Source: an uncultured Pelagibacteraceae bacterium
Lineage (GTDB): Bacteria > Pseudomonadota > Alphaproteobacteria > Pelagibacterales > Pelagibacteraceae
Length of the DNA: 38,890 nucleotides
Direction: 5' to 3'
Assembly (NCBI GenBank): GCA_902595725.1
Contig: CACJRJ010000013.1
Span: 1-38,890 of the forward strand
Below, in pieces: positions 16,831-26,780 of this stretch. How positions within the stretch are numbered: position 1 is the stretch's first letter; every line of letters starts with the position of its first letter. The position numbers and the translations under genes were made by a program. The notes under the pieces are model-generated. The model had not been told where the DNA came from and searched no databases. It saw nothing but the letters and a program-made list of their open reading frames with translations.

Positions 16831-18513
16831 TTAAAATAAACCTTCTATTTCACCTTTGTTATTTAATTTAATTGAATCTGCAGCAGGCACTTTTGGAAGA
16901 CCTGGCATTGTCATTATTGCTCCACATACAACTACAATAAATTCTGCTCCTGATGATAATCTTACTTCTCTTATTGGAACCACATGCCCAGAAGGGGCAC
17001 CTTTTAAACTAGGGTCGGTTGAAAAGCTGTATTGAGTTTTAGCAACACATATTGGAAGATTTCCATAACCTTTTGACTCAAAATCTTTAAGTTGATCTCT
17101 TATTTTCGTATCGGCCACTACTTCACTTGCATGATAAATTTCTTGTGCGATTGTTTCAATTTTTTTAAATAAAGGCATCTTGTCCTCATATAAATATTTA
17201 AAAGTATTTTTATTATTACTTATATCTACAACAATGTTTGCTAGATCTTTTGTTCCCTCTCCTCCATCTGACCAATGTTTACATATAGATGATTTTACAC
17301 CTAATGTTTTACAAAAATCCATAAGTGCATTAACTTCTTTATCAGTATCTGTGATAAAATGGTTAACGGCTACCACAACTGGTAAGCCAAATTTTCTAAC
17401 GTTATTAATATGTCTTTCAAGATTTACTAAACCTTTATTTAAAGCTTTAACATTTTCATTTTTAAGATCATCTTTAGATACACCACCATGCATTTTTAAA
17501 GCTCTTATTGTTGCAACAATAACTACACAATCAGGTTTTAAATTTGATTTTCTACATTTTATATCTATAAATTTCTCAGCCCCTAAGTCAGCACCAAAAC
17601 CAGCTTCAGTTACAACATAATCTGCTAATTTTAATCCTGTTTTGGTAGCAATGACAGAATTACAACCATGTGCAATATTTGCAAAAGGTCCCCCATGTAT
17701 TATTGCTGGGTTGTTTTCTAATGTTTGTGTCACATTAGGTCTAATTGCATCTTTTAATAAAACAGTCATTGGACCTTGAGCATTTAAGTCTTTTGCATAA
17801 ATTGGTTTTTTATCTCTAGTATAGGCTACAGTAATATTTCCAATTCTATTTTCTAAATCTGTTAAATCATTTGCTAAGCAGAAGATAGCCATTATTTCAG
17901 AAGCTACAGTAATATCAAAACCATCCTGTCTAGGATATCCATTGGCCACACCTCCAAGATCTACTACAATTGATCTTAAAGAACGATCATTCATATCCAT
18001 AACTCTTTTCCAAACAATTCTTCTAACATCAATATTTAATTTATTACCCCAGTAGATATGATTGTCTATCAAAGCAGAAAGAAGATTGTGAGCAGATGTT
18101 ATTGCATGAAAGTCCCCAGTAAAATGCAAATTTATTTGTTCCATAGGAACTACTTGTGCATAACCTCCTCCGGCTGCTCCACCTTTCATTCCAAAAGAAG
18201 GTCCCAAGCTAGGTTCACGAAGACAAACAAGCGATTTTTTTCCAATTTTATTTAGACCATCATTTAGACCAACTGATGTAGTTGTTTTTCCTTCACCAGC
18301 AGGAGTTGGGGTTATTGCGGTAACTAAAATTAATTTTCCATCTTTTTTATTTTTTAAAGTATCTAAGTATTCAGTTTTAATTTTTGCTATATATCTTCCT
18401 ATAGGACTATAGACTTCTGCTTTATCAGGTACATTTAGTCCATTAAGCACTTCTTGAATTGGCTTCATTTTTGCTTCTCTAGCTATTTCAATATCAGATT
18501 TTACTTTGCCCAT
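16831..18513 (-). CDS. fhs: Formate-tetrahydrofolate ligase
   Basis: This enzyme makes 10-formyl-tetrahydrofolate from formate, ATP and THF, or releases formate and ATP in reverse. The 560 residues match the family length. The P-loop [13 protein letters not shown] is near 69-81, and [25 protein letters not shown] and [11 protein letters not shown] are diagnostic. It lies divergent from soxBDAG, whose product is a C1 unit on folate, so it probably balances the folate C1 pool during sarcosine or methyl-group oxidation. The stop codon directly abuts the convergent amidotransferase gene. Confidence 0.97.
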   Translation of the reverse strand: MGKVKSDIEIAREAKMKPIQEVLNGLNVPDKAEVYSPIGRYIAKIKTEYLDTLKNKKDGKLILVTAITPTPAGEGKTTTSVGLNDGLNKIGKKSLVCLREPSLGPSFGMKGGAAGGGYAQVVPMEQINLHFTGDFHAITSAHNLLSALIDNHIYWGNKLNIDVRRIVWKRVMDMNDRSLRSIVVDLGGVANGYPRQDGFDITVASEIMAIFCLANDLTDLENRIGNITVAYTRDKKPIYAKDLNAQGPMTVLLKDAIRPNVTQTLENNPAIIHGGPFANIAHGCNSVIATKTGLKLADYVVTEAGFGADLGAEKFIDIKCRKSNLKPDCVVIVATIRALKMHGGVSKDDLKNENVKALNKGLVNLERHINNVRKFGLPVVVAVNHFITDTDKEVNALMDFCKTLGVKSSICKHWSDGGEGTKDLANIVVDISNNKNTFKYLYEDKMPLFKKIETIAQEIYHASEVVADTKIRDQLKDFESKGYGNLPICVAKTQYSFSTDPSLKGAPSGHVVPIREVRLSSGAEFIVVVCGAIMTMPGLPKVPAADSIKLNNKGEIEGLF

Positions 18514-18650
18514 TTCAGCTTTCTTATTTTATATATTCCTACTCATTTGAAGCTGGATTAATATCTTCTTTTATGGTTTTTTTAAAGTTCTAAAAAATAT
18601 ATATAAAAAAAATAAAGAACTATTTATACTAATTACGATAAAATTTGATC
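18514..18650. promoter_or_regulatory. Divergent regulatory region between fhs and soxBDAG
   Basis: These 137 bases separate two divergent C1 transcription units. A candidate -10 for soxB is TATACT at 18625-18630; a matching -35 is not convincing. AGTTCT (18586-18591) and AGAACT (18616-18621) form a 6-base inverted repeat with a 24-base spacer that could be a dyad for a regulator. No riboswitch-like fold is obvious. Confidence 0.4.
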
Positions 18651-19907
18651 ATGCAAAAATATTCAGTCTTCAGCCTTATCAAAAATGCTTTTAAAGGTCA
18701 TAAAGATTGGGAAGTGGCATGGAAAGACCCAACTCCTAAATCTGAATATGATGTTATAATTATAGGAGGCGGAGGCCATGGTTTAGCCACAGCATATTAC
18801 CTTGCCAAAGAACACAATATTACAAAAGTTGCAATTATTGAAAAAGGCTGGATAGGAGGAGGAAACGTTGGACGGAACACTACTATAATCAGATCAAATT
18901 ATATGCACGATGAAAATGGATTGTTTAGTGAATTCGGTATGGATTTGTGGAGAAATATGAGTCAGGATTTAAATTTTAACGTAATGTTTTCTCCAAGAGG
19001 AATAATTAATCTCGCACATTCTGATGCACAAATGAATGCATATTCTAGGAGAGGAAATTCAATGCGTTTGAATGGAATTGATGCAGTTTTGTTAAATAGA
19101 GAAGAGGTCAAAAAAATTATTCCTATGGCAGATTTTTCTGAAAATGTAAGATTCCCAATTTTTGGTGGACTAATGCAACCTAGCGCAGGAACAGCTAGAC
19201 ATGATGCGGTTGCATGGGGTTATGCACGTCAAGCGGACTCGATGGGAGTAGACATTATTCAAAACTGTGAAGTTACAGGATTTGACATTTCTAATGGAAA
19301 AATTTTGGGAGTAAGAACTTCTAAAGGTGATATTAAAGCAAAAAAAATTGGTCTTTGCGTTGCTGGAAGTACAAATATTTTAGCAGAAAAATTAAACATG
19401 ACATTGCCAATAGAAACACATCTTTTACAGGCATGTGTTTCAGAACCAATTAAACCAATCTTAGACAATGTTGTTACATTTGGAGCTGGACATTTTTATT
19501 GCAGCCAATCTGATAAAGGAGAAATGGTTATGGGTGGAGATCTTGATGGATATAACAGTTATGCTCAAAGAGGAAATCTTCCAACATTACAACATGTATT
19601 AACTGAAGGAATAGCAATGTTTCCGTTTCTAAGTAAATTAAAAATGCTTAGAACATGGGGAGGAATTATGGATATGTCTATGGATGGATCACCTATAATT
19701 GATAAGACACATATTGATGGATTGTATTTAAATTGTGGATGGTGTTATGGTGGTTTTAAAGCAACTCCTGCCTCCGGATGGACTTTTGCTCATACAATTG
19801 CTCAAGATAGACCGCACGAACTAAATGAAGGTTATAGTTTAAATAGGTTTAGTACTGGACATTTAATTGATGAAAAAGGTCTTGGAACCAAAACCTGGAT
19901 TTCTTGA
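18651..19907 (+). CDS. soxB: Sarcosine oxidase beta subunit
   Basis: This flavin subunit of heterotetrameric sarcosine oxidase oxidises sarcosine to glycine. I start at ATG 18651 (418 residues); an upstream TTG at 18645 is in frame but unlikely. The FAD motif IIIGGGGHGLATAYYL begins near residue 36. ARHDAVAWG holds His184, the expected covalent FMN attachment site. GGWCYGGFK-like NCGWCYGGFKATP lies near the C terminus. The stop is followed immediately by soxD. Gene order B-D-A-G is the standard operon order. Confidence 0.95.
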   Translation: MQKYSVFSLIKNAFKGHKDWEVAWKDPTPKSEYDVIIIGGGGHGLATAYYLAKEHNITKVAIIEKGWIGGGNVGRNTTIIRSNYMHDENGLFSEFGMDLWRNMSQDLNFNVMFSPRGIINLAHSDAQMNAYSRRGNSMRLNGIDAVLLNREEVKKIIPMADFSENVRFPIFGGLMQPSAGTARHDAVAWGYARQADSMGVDIIQNCEVTGFDISNGKILGVRTSKGDIKAKKIGLCVAGSTNILAEKLNMTLPIETHLLQACVSEPIKPILDNVVTFGAGHFYCSQSDKGEMVMGGDLDGYNSYAQRGNLPTLQHVLTEGIAMFPFLSKLKMLRTWGGIMDMSMDGSPIIDKTHIDGLYLNCGWCYGGFKATPASGWTFAHTIAQDRPHELNEGYSLNRFSTGHLIDEKGLGTKTWIS

Positions 19908-20174
19908 ATGCTACATATTAAATGTCCTCACTGTGGATTACGATCTCAAAATGAATTTTCATATGGTGGCGATGCAACAATTAAAAGACCAGAATTAAAC
20001 AAAGAAGTTTCTGATCAAGATTGGGATAATTTTGTATATTTACGTAAAAGCCCAAGAGGGAAACATCTAGAATTATGGCAACATATTTCTGGATGTAGAC
20101 AATGGATTAAAGTTGAAAGAGATACATTAACCCACGAAATATTTAAAACATTAAAAGCAAACGAAGAATTATAA
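19908..20174 (+). CDS. soxD: Sarcosine oxidase delta subunit
   Basis: The small 88-residue subunit binds zinc in known sarcosine oxidase structures. The expected ligands are present: Cys6 and Cys9 in KCPHCG, His59 and Cys63 in QHISGCRQW. It begins directly after the soxB stop and ends 2 bases before soxA. Confidence 0.95.
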   Translation: MLHIKCPHCGLRSQNEFSYGGDATIKRPELNKEVSDQDWDNFVYLRKSPRGKHLELWQHISGCRQWIKVERDTLTHEIFKTLKANEEL

Positions 20175-20176
20175 AG

Positions 20177-23173
20177 ATGTCAGAGAATTTTAGATTAGAC
20201 AAAGGTGGATTAATAAATAGAGATAAAAAACTTTCATTTAAATTCAATGGTAAAAAGTATTTTGGTTATGAAGGTGATACATTAGCTTCAGCTTTAATTG
20301 CAAATGGAGTTCATTTAGTTGGTAGAAGTTTTAAATATCATAGGCCCAGAGGTTTTTTTGGAGCAGGTGTAGACGAACCTTATGCGATAGTGCAAATGAA
20401 TAGAAATAATGAAGTTGATCCTAATGTAAGAGCAACGGAACAAGAGTTATTTGAAGGTTTAGAAGCAAAAAGTGTTAATTGTTGGCCAAATGTAGATTTT
20501 GATATTGGTGCAATAAATAATTTTTTAGGTAAATTTTTCCCTGCAGGTTTTTACTATAAAACTTTTATGTGGCCCAAAAGCTTTTGGTATAAGTTATATG
20601 AGCCGATTATTAGAAAAGCAGCAGGTTTTGGAGCAGCTTCAATAAAACATGATAAAGAAAAATATGAACATAAATACGAATACTGTGATCTATTAATTAC
20701 AGGATCTGGTCCTTCAGGTTTAGCAAGTGCCTATGCAGCAGCGCAAAACGGAGCAAAAGTAATTTTAGCTGAAGATAAATCGAGGTTTGGCGGAAGTCTT
20801 CTAACGAGCGAAGTTACAATTGGAAATCAAAGTGGAAAAGAATGGGCAGAAAAAATAATATCTGAACTTAAATTAATGCCAAATGTAGTTGTAAAAAATA
20901 GATCTCAAGTTTTTGGTTATTATGATCATAATATGCTTGTTATGTCAGAGAGAGTTAGTGATCATTTACCTAAAACAGAAAAATATATTCCCAAACAGAG
21001 ACTTTGGTACATCCGTGCAAAAGAAGTTATTATTTCTTCTGGATCAATAGAAAGACCTATAGTTTTTGGAAACAATGATACCCCAGGCGTTATGCTTTCA
21101 TCAGCAGCAAAAGAATATTTAAAAATTTATGGAGTATTAGTTGGAAAAAAACCATTAATATTCACTAATAATGATAGCGGATATGAAACTGCTATTGAAT
21201 TCAAAAAAAATGGAATAGATCCAATCGTATTAGATACAAGAAGAGATCCTAATTCAGAAATTATAAAAGAAGCAAAAGACTTAAATATAAGTATAAAGTC
21301 TTCCTACGTTGTTGTAGCAGCCAAAGGTTATAAAAAAGTTAATTCTGCAGATATTGCCAAAATATCTGATGATAAAAAAAATATAAGTAACATTGAAAAT
21401 ATAAAATGTGATTGTATTTGTGTTTCAGGATTTTGGACACCAACAATTCATTTAGCTTCACAATCAGGTAATAAAACTAAATTCAATGAAAAAATAGATT
21501 CATTTATTCCAAGTCAACCAAAGCAAAAGGAAACTACTCTTGGATCTGCTAGTGGAATTTTTACGCTAGAAGAAACATTGAAAACATCATTTGAAAAAGG
21601 AAATGAATTATCAAAACAAATAACAAATAAAGAAAATAAAGTTTCTATTCCTACCGTTGTTGAAAAAAAATCTTCTAATCATGATAAATTTTGGTGTGTA
21701 CCATTACCTGAAGGTAAAAATTATAAAAGATTCTTAGATTTTCAAAACGATGTTGCAGTCTCTGATATACAGCTCGCATTAAGAGAAGGTTACAGATCAA
21801 TCGAACACGTTAAAAGATATACGACATTAGGAATGGCCACAGACCAAGGAAGGACAAGTAATCTTAATGGACTACAATTAGTCTCAGATATAGAAAATAA
21901 AGTTGTGCCTCAAGTAGGCCATACTACTTTTAGACCACCTTATTCACCCGTTTCTATAGGAGCTATCGTTGGTAGAGAAATTGGAAAACATTCAAAACCA
22001 ACAAGAAAGTCACCAATGCATTATTGGCACGAAAAAAATAATGCTGTATTTGTCGATGCAGGTGTTTGGCTACGTCCAAGATATTATAAACGAGGAAATG
22101 AAAACTTATTTGAAGCTTCAAAAAGAGAAGCAAAAAATGTTAGACAAAATGTAGGTGTGTGTGATGTAACAACTTTAGGCAAAATTGATATCAAAGGACC
22201 TGATTCAGCAGAATTTTTAAATAGGGTTTATACAAATGCTTGGCTTAAATTACCTGTAGGTAAAGCTAGATATGGCGTGATGTTAAGAGAAGATGGAATT
22301 GTAATGGACGATGGAACAACAACTAGAATTTCAGAAAACCATTATCACATGACAACTACTACTGCTCAAGCTGCAAACGTATTATCTCATTTAGAATATT
22401 ATTTACAATTAGTATGGCCTGAACTGAATGTAAATGTAGTTTCTTCTACAGAACAGTGGGCAGGTGCTGCAATAGCTGGACCAAAATCCAGATATGTATT
22501 GCAAAAATTATTTCCAGATTTAAATGTTTCAAACGAAGGTTTGCCATTTATGGGTTATATGGAAGGTAATTTATTCGGCGTCAATGCAAAAATTTATAGA
22601 ATTTCATTTTCTGGTGAACTTGCTTACGAGGTAAATGTAGAGTCTGATAATGGTAATTATATGTGGGAAAAAATAATGGAAATTGGAAAAGAGTTTAATA
22701 TCCAACCATATGGAACAGAGGCATTATCGACCTTAAGAATTGAAATGGGACACGTCGCAGGATCTGAATTAGATGGACGTACAATTCCATACGATAATTC
22801 ACTAGATGGATTAGTTAGTAAAAAGAAAGATTTTATTGGAAAAAGATCCTTAAGCAAAGCAGCTTATATTGCTTCAGACAGACAGAAAGTTGTTGGAGTT
22901 ATTCCGTTAGATAAAAAAACGAGTATACCAGAAGGTTCATATATAGTTAAGGACGCAAAAGCGAAACTTCCAAATCCTAAATTAGGCCATGTCTCTGCTT
23001 CTTGCTGGAGCGTTGAGTATGATAACCCTTTTTCACTAGCAATAATTAAAGATGGAAAAAATATGATTGGACAAAAATTGTTTGCACTGTCTCCATTGAA
23101 AAATAAAACTATACCAGTTGAGATAGTATCATCGCATTATGTTGATCCTAAAGGAGAAAGGGTGAGATCGTGA
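20177..23173 (+). CDS. soxA: Sarcosine oxidase alpha subunit
   Basis: The 998-residue subunit combines three parts: an N-terminal Fer2_4-like domain (about 15-100, with SFKYHRPRGFFGAG), a dinucleotide-binding domain from about 168 (LITGSGPSGLASAYAA), and a C-terminal GcvT-like folate-binding domain from about 610. The folate domain captures the C1 unit released from sarcosine as methylene-THF. Length and domain order match the family (about 970-1000). By its catalytic site in TSOX, electrons pass to FMN and oxygen or another acceptor. The soxA stop overlaps the soxG start by 4 bases. Confidence 0.95.
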   Translation: MSENFRLDKGGLINRDKKLSFKFNGKKYFGYEGDTLASALIANGVHLVGRSFKYHRPRGFFGAGVDEPYAIVQMNRNNEVDPNVRATEQELFEGLEAKSVNCWPNVDFDIGAINNFLGKFFPAGFYYKTFMWPKSFWYKLYEPIIRKAAGFGAASIKHDKEKYEHKYEYCDLLITGSGPSGLASAYAAAQNGAKVILAEDKSRFGGSLLTSEVTIGNQSGKEWAEKIISELKLMPNVVVKNRSQVFGYYDHNMLVMSERVSDHLPKTEKYIPKQRLWYIRAKEVIISSGSIERPIVFGNNDTPGVMLSSAAKEYLKIYGVLVGKKPLIFTNNDSGYETAIEFKKNGIDPIVLDTRRDPNSEIIKEAKDLNISIKSSYVVVAAKGYKKVNSADIAKISDDKKNISNIENIKCDCICVSGFWTPTIHLASQSGNKTKFNEKIDSFIPSQPKQKETTLGSASGIFTLEETLKTSFEKGNELSKQITNKENKVSIPTVVEKKSSNHDKFWCVPLPEGKNYKRFLDFQNDVAVSDIQLALREGYRSIEHVKRYTTLGMATDQGRTSNLNGLQLVSDIENKVVPQVGHTTFRPPYSPVSIGAIVGREIGKHSKPTRKSPMHYWHEKNNAVFVDAGVWLRPRYYKRGNENLFEASKREAKNVRQNVGVCDVTTLGKIDIKGPDSAEFLNRVYTNAWLKLPVGKARYGVMLREDGIVMDDGTTTRISENHYHMTTTTAQAANVLSHLEYYLQLVWPELNVNVVSSTEQWAGAAIAGPKSRYVLQKLFPDLNVSNEGLPFMGYMEGNLFGVNAKIYRISFSGELAYEVNVESDNGNYMWEKIMEIGKEFNIQPYGTEALSTLRIEMGHVAGSELDGRTIPYDNSLDGLVSKKKDFIGKRSLSKAAYIASDRQKVVGVIPLDKKTSIPEGSYIVKDAKAKLPNPKLGHVSASCWSVEYDNPFSLAIIKDGKNMIGQKLFALSPLKNKTIPVEIVSSHYVDPKGERVRS

Positions 23174-23757
23174 CATCAGTATCAGCTTTAAATCATATTC
23201 ATAAAACAGGTCTTTTCGGAAATTATGAGAATAAAAATGAAGAAAATTTATTAAAAGTTTCAGAAATTAAAAATTTACTTATTGTTCAGATAGTTCAGTA
23301 TAAAAATTCGAAAGTTTCATTTGAAAATATTGATATTGATAATTTAAAATTAAAAAACTTACCACTAAGTGTTGTCAGTAATAAAGACACAAGAATTTTA
23401 TGGAACGGTCCTAAAAATTGGCTTTTAATATCAATAAAAAAAGATTTACTTAAAAATATCTCTAAAGTTTTTAAAGAAACAGATTTTGCTGTTACAGATT
23501 TATCTCACTCTCGCGCTGCAATGCAAATAGAAGGTCATGATGCAAAAGAAGTTTTAAAAAAGGGATGTCCATTTAACTTTAATATTTTAGAAAAAAATAA
23601 TTCAATAAATTCAACTTATAATAGTATAGCATTTACAGCAGATATGACAGATGACCAGCCTAATAAAATAAGATTGTTTACTCTTAGAAGTTTTGGAGAG
23701 TCTTTTTATCATTCAATAACAGATTCTTCATTAGAATTTGGTTACAAAGCAATATAA
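23170..23757 (+). CDS. soxG: Sarcosine oxidase gamma subunit
   Basis: The 195-residue subunit starts with GTG overlapping the soxA stop (GTGA), a strong sign of coupling. It has the gamma-subunit core LWNGPKNWLLIS near 77-88 and FAVTDLSHSRAAMQIEGHDAKEVLKKG-type sequence near 103-128. It structurally supports the alpha-beta complex. It is the last gene of the sox operon. Confidence 0.92.
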   Translation: MTSVSALNHIHKTGLFGNYENKNEENLLKVSEIKNLLIVQIVQYKNSKVSFENIDIDNLKLKNLPLSVVSNKDTRILWNGPKNWLLISIKKDLLKNISKVFKETDFAVTDLSHSRAAMQIEGHDAKEVLKKGCPFNFNILEKNNSINSTYNSIAFTADMTDDQPNKIRLFTLRSFGESFYHSITDSSLEFGYKAI

Positions 23758-23818
23758 TTTATCAATTAAATCTTAGAAAATCACCCAATTTGGATAGTTT
23801 TATTATTTACTCTCTTGA

Positions 23819-23848
23819 GTTGAATAAAAAATACCTTTAATATTCAAC
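23819..23848. repeat. Inverted repeat between soxG and the lipoprotein gene
   Basis: GTTGAATA (23819-23826) and TATTCAAC (23841-23848) are perfect 8-base arms around a 14-base spacer. No T run follows, so it is not a standard terminator. It lies 20 bases upstream of the next gene and may be an operator or an mRNA hairpin. Confidence 0.45.
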
Positions 23849-23868
23849 TATAGGGACAAATAAAAGTT

Positions 23869-24186
23869 ATGGGGATAAAAAAAATATTAACTTATATTTT
23901 CGTGGGTATAATTTTGTCAGGTTGTGCCCAGTCGACAGCAATGATAGGCCCGGCTATTACTTTGGCCTCATCAGGAAACATTTCGCAAGCAGGATTAACT
24001 TTTGTCACCAATAAAGCTGTAGAAAAAGAAACTGGAATGGACACAGTTTCTTATGTTTCAAATCAAATTGAAAAACAAAATTCTAAAACTAAACTAAAAC
24101 GTGAATTTAAAAATTTAGTAGAAACTAATTTTGCAAAAACTAGAGAAAAACTAATTTTACAAGATAAATCTAATACTTTTAATTAA
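23869..24186 (+). CDS. Small lipoprotein of unknown function
   Basis: The 105-residue product has a lipoprotein signal peptide with lipobox LSGC (Cys19), so it should be processed and lipidated. The mature part is a short Gly/Ala/Ser-rich segment followed by a charged, probably helical tail (KQNSKTKLKREFKN). I recognise no family. Start ATG at 23869 gives a normal signal peptide. It is the last plus-strand gene before a convergent minus-strand operon. Confidence 0.7.
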   Translation: MGIKKILTYIFVGIILSGCAQSTAMIGPAITLASSGNISQAGLTFVTNKAVEKETGMDTVSYVSNQIEKQNSKTKLKREFKNLVETNFAKTREKLILQDKSNTFN

Positions 24187-24210
24187 AATTAATATTAAGT
24201 TCTTAAATAA

Positions 24211-24666
24211 CTACAAGTTTAAAGTATAGTAGCAAGAATTTGGGTCATCTTTGTAATGAGCAAAGGGTGGGCAAGTTTTAAATCCAAATTTAGAAAATAA
24301 ATTTCTAGCAGGTAAAAAAAATTCTCCTGCTCCTGTTTCAATACTTAATTTTACAATGTTTAATTTTTTCGCTTCTTCGATTAGATGATTTATTATCCTT
24401 TCGCCACTACCTTTTTTTCTAAATTGATCAGCAACTCTGATAGATTTAAATTCACCGTGATTTTTTTCTAAAAATTTTAATGCTCCACAGCCAATAAGTT
24501 CATTATTTTCCCATAAACTCCAAAATTTTATACTTGGATCTTTTAAACCATCGATATCGAGTACATGAGTACTACCAGCTGGTGAAACCGACCTAAGTTC
24601 AACAAAATGTTTTTTTAATAAATCATTAACTTCAGAATTATCAAAATTTCCTTCTATGGATTTCAT
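24211..24666 (-). CDS. GNAT-family N-acetyltransferase
   Basis: The 151-residue protein has the GNAT core: FWSLWENNELIGCGALKF (substrate strand region) and IRVADQFRKKGSGERII, in which RKKGSG is the acetyl-CoA pyrophosphate loop (R/QxxGxG). FKTCPPFAHY near the C terminus fits the small acetyltransferases related to YafP/ElaA-type proteins. The substrate is unknown. The start codon overlaps the upstream hydrolase gene by 4 bases, so it is last in the purE-purK-hydrolase operon. Confidence 0.85.
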   Translation of the reverse strand: MKSIEGNFDNSEVNDLLKKHFVELRSVSPAGSTHVLDIDGLKDPSIKFWSLWENNELIGCGALKFLEKNHGEFKSIRVADQFRKKGSGERIINHLIEEAKKLNIVKLSIETGAGEFFLPARNLFSKFGFKTCPPFAHYKDDPNSCYYTLNL

Positions 24667-25718
24667 TTTAATATATTTTCGAGCGTTTCTACTTGTCCGA
24701 TTTTAAAAATAATAGCATCATCACTATGGTAACCATATTGATTAGAGGAATTTTTAAAACGTTTTGGTGGTTCAAATATTGGTTCTAAAGATAAAACTAC
24801 AGTTCCCCAATGCATACCTAAAACTTTTTTACTTTTTAAATCTTGACCAATATTTAATGCCTCTTCAGGATTTGTATGATAAACCGATTTGTCTTTCAGT
24901 GGAGACATAGGATAAAAATTATATGCCCCTATGTTAATAAAAGTTAAATCAATAGGGCCATATTTATTTCCAAGTTCTTTATAAATATTTCCATAACCTG
25001 TATCACATGCAAAAAATATTTTTTTGTCTTTATATTCAATTAAAAAGTTTCCCCATAATGTTTTGTTTGTATCCCACAAACTTCTTTTTGACCAATGAAC
25101 AGCAGGTAAAAATGTTATTTTTAAGTCGTTAACTTTTATTTCATCGTACCAATCCATTTCGTTAATATCTTTAAATCCGTTTTTAGAAAAATATTTTCCA
25201 AGTTTTAGTGGAGTTAAAACTTTTGATTTTTTATAAGGAAATCTTTGTATAGTTCTAGTACTAAGATGATCATAATGATTGTGTGTTAATAAAAATAAAT
25301 TTACCTCAGGCAATTCCTTGAGCTCAATCGCAGGATCTACATATCTTTTTGGTCCAAATATTAAAGGTCCCATATTTTTTTCGAAAACTGGATCAGTAAT
25401 AATTGTTGTATTCCCAAGTTTTATCAAAAAAGTAGCATGACCTATCCAAGCAATATAGTCATTATTTTTATTTTTTTTTAAATTTTCTAAAACTTCTTTT
25501 TTATCTACAACATGGTCTGGTGGAATATCCATTTTAAGTTTCCTTTTTTCTTTGTTAAAAACTTTAAAACTCCAGTTAAATGAAACATTTCTTTCTGGAG
25601 AGCCCTCGGGGTTTCTAAAGGTTCCATCTGATAAATGGTGATAAGGTTTATTATCCATAGCTAATAAAACATTGTTATAAACAAAAAAAATTAATAAAAA
25701 ACTTAAAATTTTAGACAC
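24663..25718 (-). CDS. Exported MBL-fold hydrolase (NAPE-PLD/UlaG-like)
   Basis: The 351-residue protein has a signal-like N terminus (about 1-20, ending VLLA). It carries the metallo-beta-lactamase metal motif THNHYDHLS (His146, His148, Asp150, His151), AVHW, the bridging Asp in FACDTGYG and a later His in MHWGT. Sequence around IGHATFLIK and FGPKRYVDPA resembles the N-acylphosphatidylethanolamine phospholipase D-like branch. A lipid or phosphodiester substrate is therefore possible but unproven. It is 10 bases from purK and overlaps the acetyltransferase gene. Confidence 0.85.
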   Translation of the reverse strand: MSKILSFLLIFFVYNNVLLAMDNKPYHHLSDGTFRNPEGSPERNVSFNWSFKVFNKEKRKLKMDIPPDHVVDKKEVLENLKKNKNNDYIAWIGHATFLIKLGNTTIITDPVFEKNMGPLIFGPKRYVDPAIELKELPEVNLFLLTHNHYDHLSTRTIQRFPYKKSKVLTPLKLGKYFSKNGFKDINEMDWYDEIKVNDLKITFLPAVHWSKRSLWDTNKTLWGNFLIEYKDKKIFFACDTGYGNIYKELGNKYGPIDLTFINIGAYNFYPMSPLKDKSVYHTNPEEALNIGQDLKSKKVLGMHWGTVVLSLEPIFEPPKRFKNSSNQYGYHSDDAIIFKIGQVETLENILK

Positions 25719-25728
25719 TAGGATTATT

Positions 25729-26775
25729 TTACTTTTCGATTATTGTTAAATGGCCCATTTTTCTTTTTTTTTTTACAGTATTCTTCTGATAATCAAAGAA
25801 AAATTCATTATCCTTAAAAATTTTGTTTCTATAAACCAATATATCTTCACCAATCAAATTAATCATTTTGGCATTATGTAATTTTTTAGTTTCAACCTTA
25901 TCTAACCCACATACTGCTCTTATATGATTTTCAAATTGACTAATGTTATAAGCATTTATTGTAAGATGTCCTGAATTATGAACTCTTGGCGCAATTTCGT
26001 TTACAAATAAATTGTCATTTTTATCAATAAAATATTCAACACACATAGTTCCTATATAATCAAGTTCTTCAGCAATATACTTTGCCCATTTTTTCGATTT
26101 ATCAAACAAGTCTTCGCTAATTTCGGCTGGTATTTTTGAATACTTTAATATTTGATCTTCATGAACATTTTCTATTGGATCATACACTTCATATTTTTGT
26201 TTTCCAAATCTTGTAATTATTACTGCAATTTCTTTTTTAAGCTTAACTAATTTTTCTAATATATAATGATTTTCAAAATTTACTTTTAAATTATCTAATT
26301 CTTGTTCATTATTAATTTTATATTGACCCTTTCCATCATAGCCTAGCGTACAAGTTTTAAGTATACCTGGTATAAAATCTTGACTAGACTTTAGATCACT
26401 TTCATTTTTGACAGAAATATATGAAGTTGTACTAATATTATTTTTATTTAAAAAATCTTTTTCAGTGAGTCTATTTTGAATAATTTTATTTATAGAAGGC
26501 TTAGGATTTACTTTTTTTATATTGTCTATTTTAGATAGAGTTTTATATGGAATATTTTCAAATTCATAGGTTACAAAATCTATTTTATTAGAAAATTCTT
26601 CGATTTTCTTATCATCATCATATTTAGAAAAAATAAACTCATCTGCAAAAAATTGAGCGGGGGCATGTTCATCATCAGAAATAATTATAGTTTTTAAATT
26701 TAAATTTTTAGCAGCTGTAGAAAGCATACTTCCTAGTTGTCCTCCGCCAATTATTCCTATAGTAGGTTTTGACAT
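25729..26775 (-). CDS. purK: N5-carboxyaminoimidazole ribonucleotide synthase
   Basis: This ATP-grasp enzyme converts AIR, bicarbonate and ATP to N5-CAIR in purine synthesis. The 348 residues contain IGIIGGGQLGSML (7-19), TCTLGYDGKGQYKI (nucleotide loop), CVEYFIDKNDNLFVNEIAPRVHNSGH and TINAYNISQFENH, all diagnostic of PurK. It sits 5 bases downstream of purE, and the pair is co-translated. Confidence 0.96.
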   Translation of the reverse strand: MSKPTIGIIGGGQLGSMLSTAAKNLNLKTIIISDDEHAPAQFFADEFIFSKYDDDKKIEEFSNKIDFVTYEFENIPYKTLSKIDNIKKVNPKPSINKIIQNRLTEKDFLNKNNISTTSYISVKNESDLKSSQDFIPGILKTCTLGYDGKGQYKINNEQELDNLKVNFENHYILEKLVKLKKEIAVIITRFGKQKYEVYDPIENVHEDQILKYSKIPAEISEDLFDKSKKWAKYIAEELDYIGTMCVEYFIDKNDNLFVNEIAPRVHNSGHLTINAYNISQFENHIRAVCGLDKVETKKLHNAKMINLIGEDILVYRNKIFKDNEFFFDYQKNTVKKKRKMGHLTIIEK

Positions 26776-26780
26776 TTAAT

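Noticed and set aside
17180-17620. A 146-codon open frame on the plus strand within fhs
   Set aside because: It lies wholly inside a well-conserved fhs gene on the other strand and lacks a plausible ribosome site. It is an antisense shadow.
18645-18650. TTG start for soxB two codons upstream of the chosen ATG
   Set aside because: The ATG at 18651 directly follows in frame, and TTG adds only two residues. The ATG is the simpler start.
18514-18650. Glycine riboswitch upstream of sox or fhs
   Set aside because: I looked for the tandem purine-rich glycine aptamer pattern known from SAR11 and saw none. The spacer is also short.
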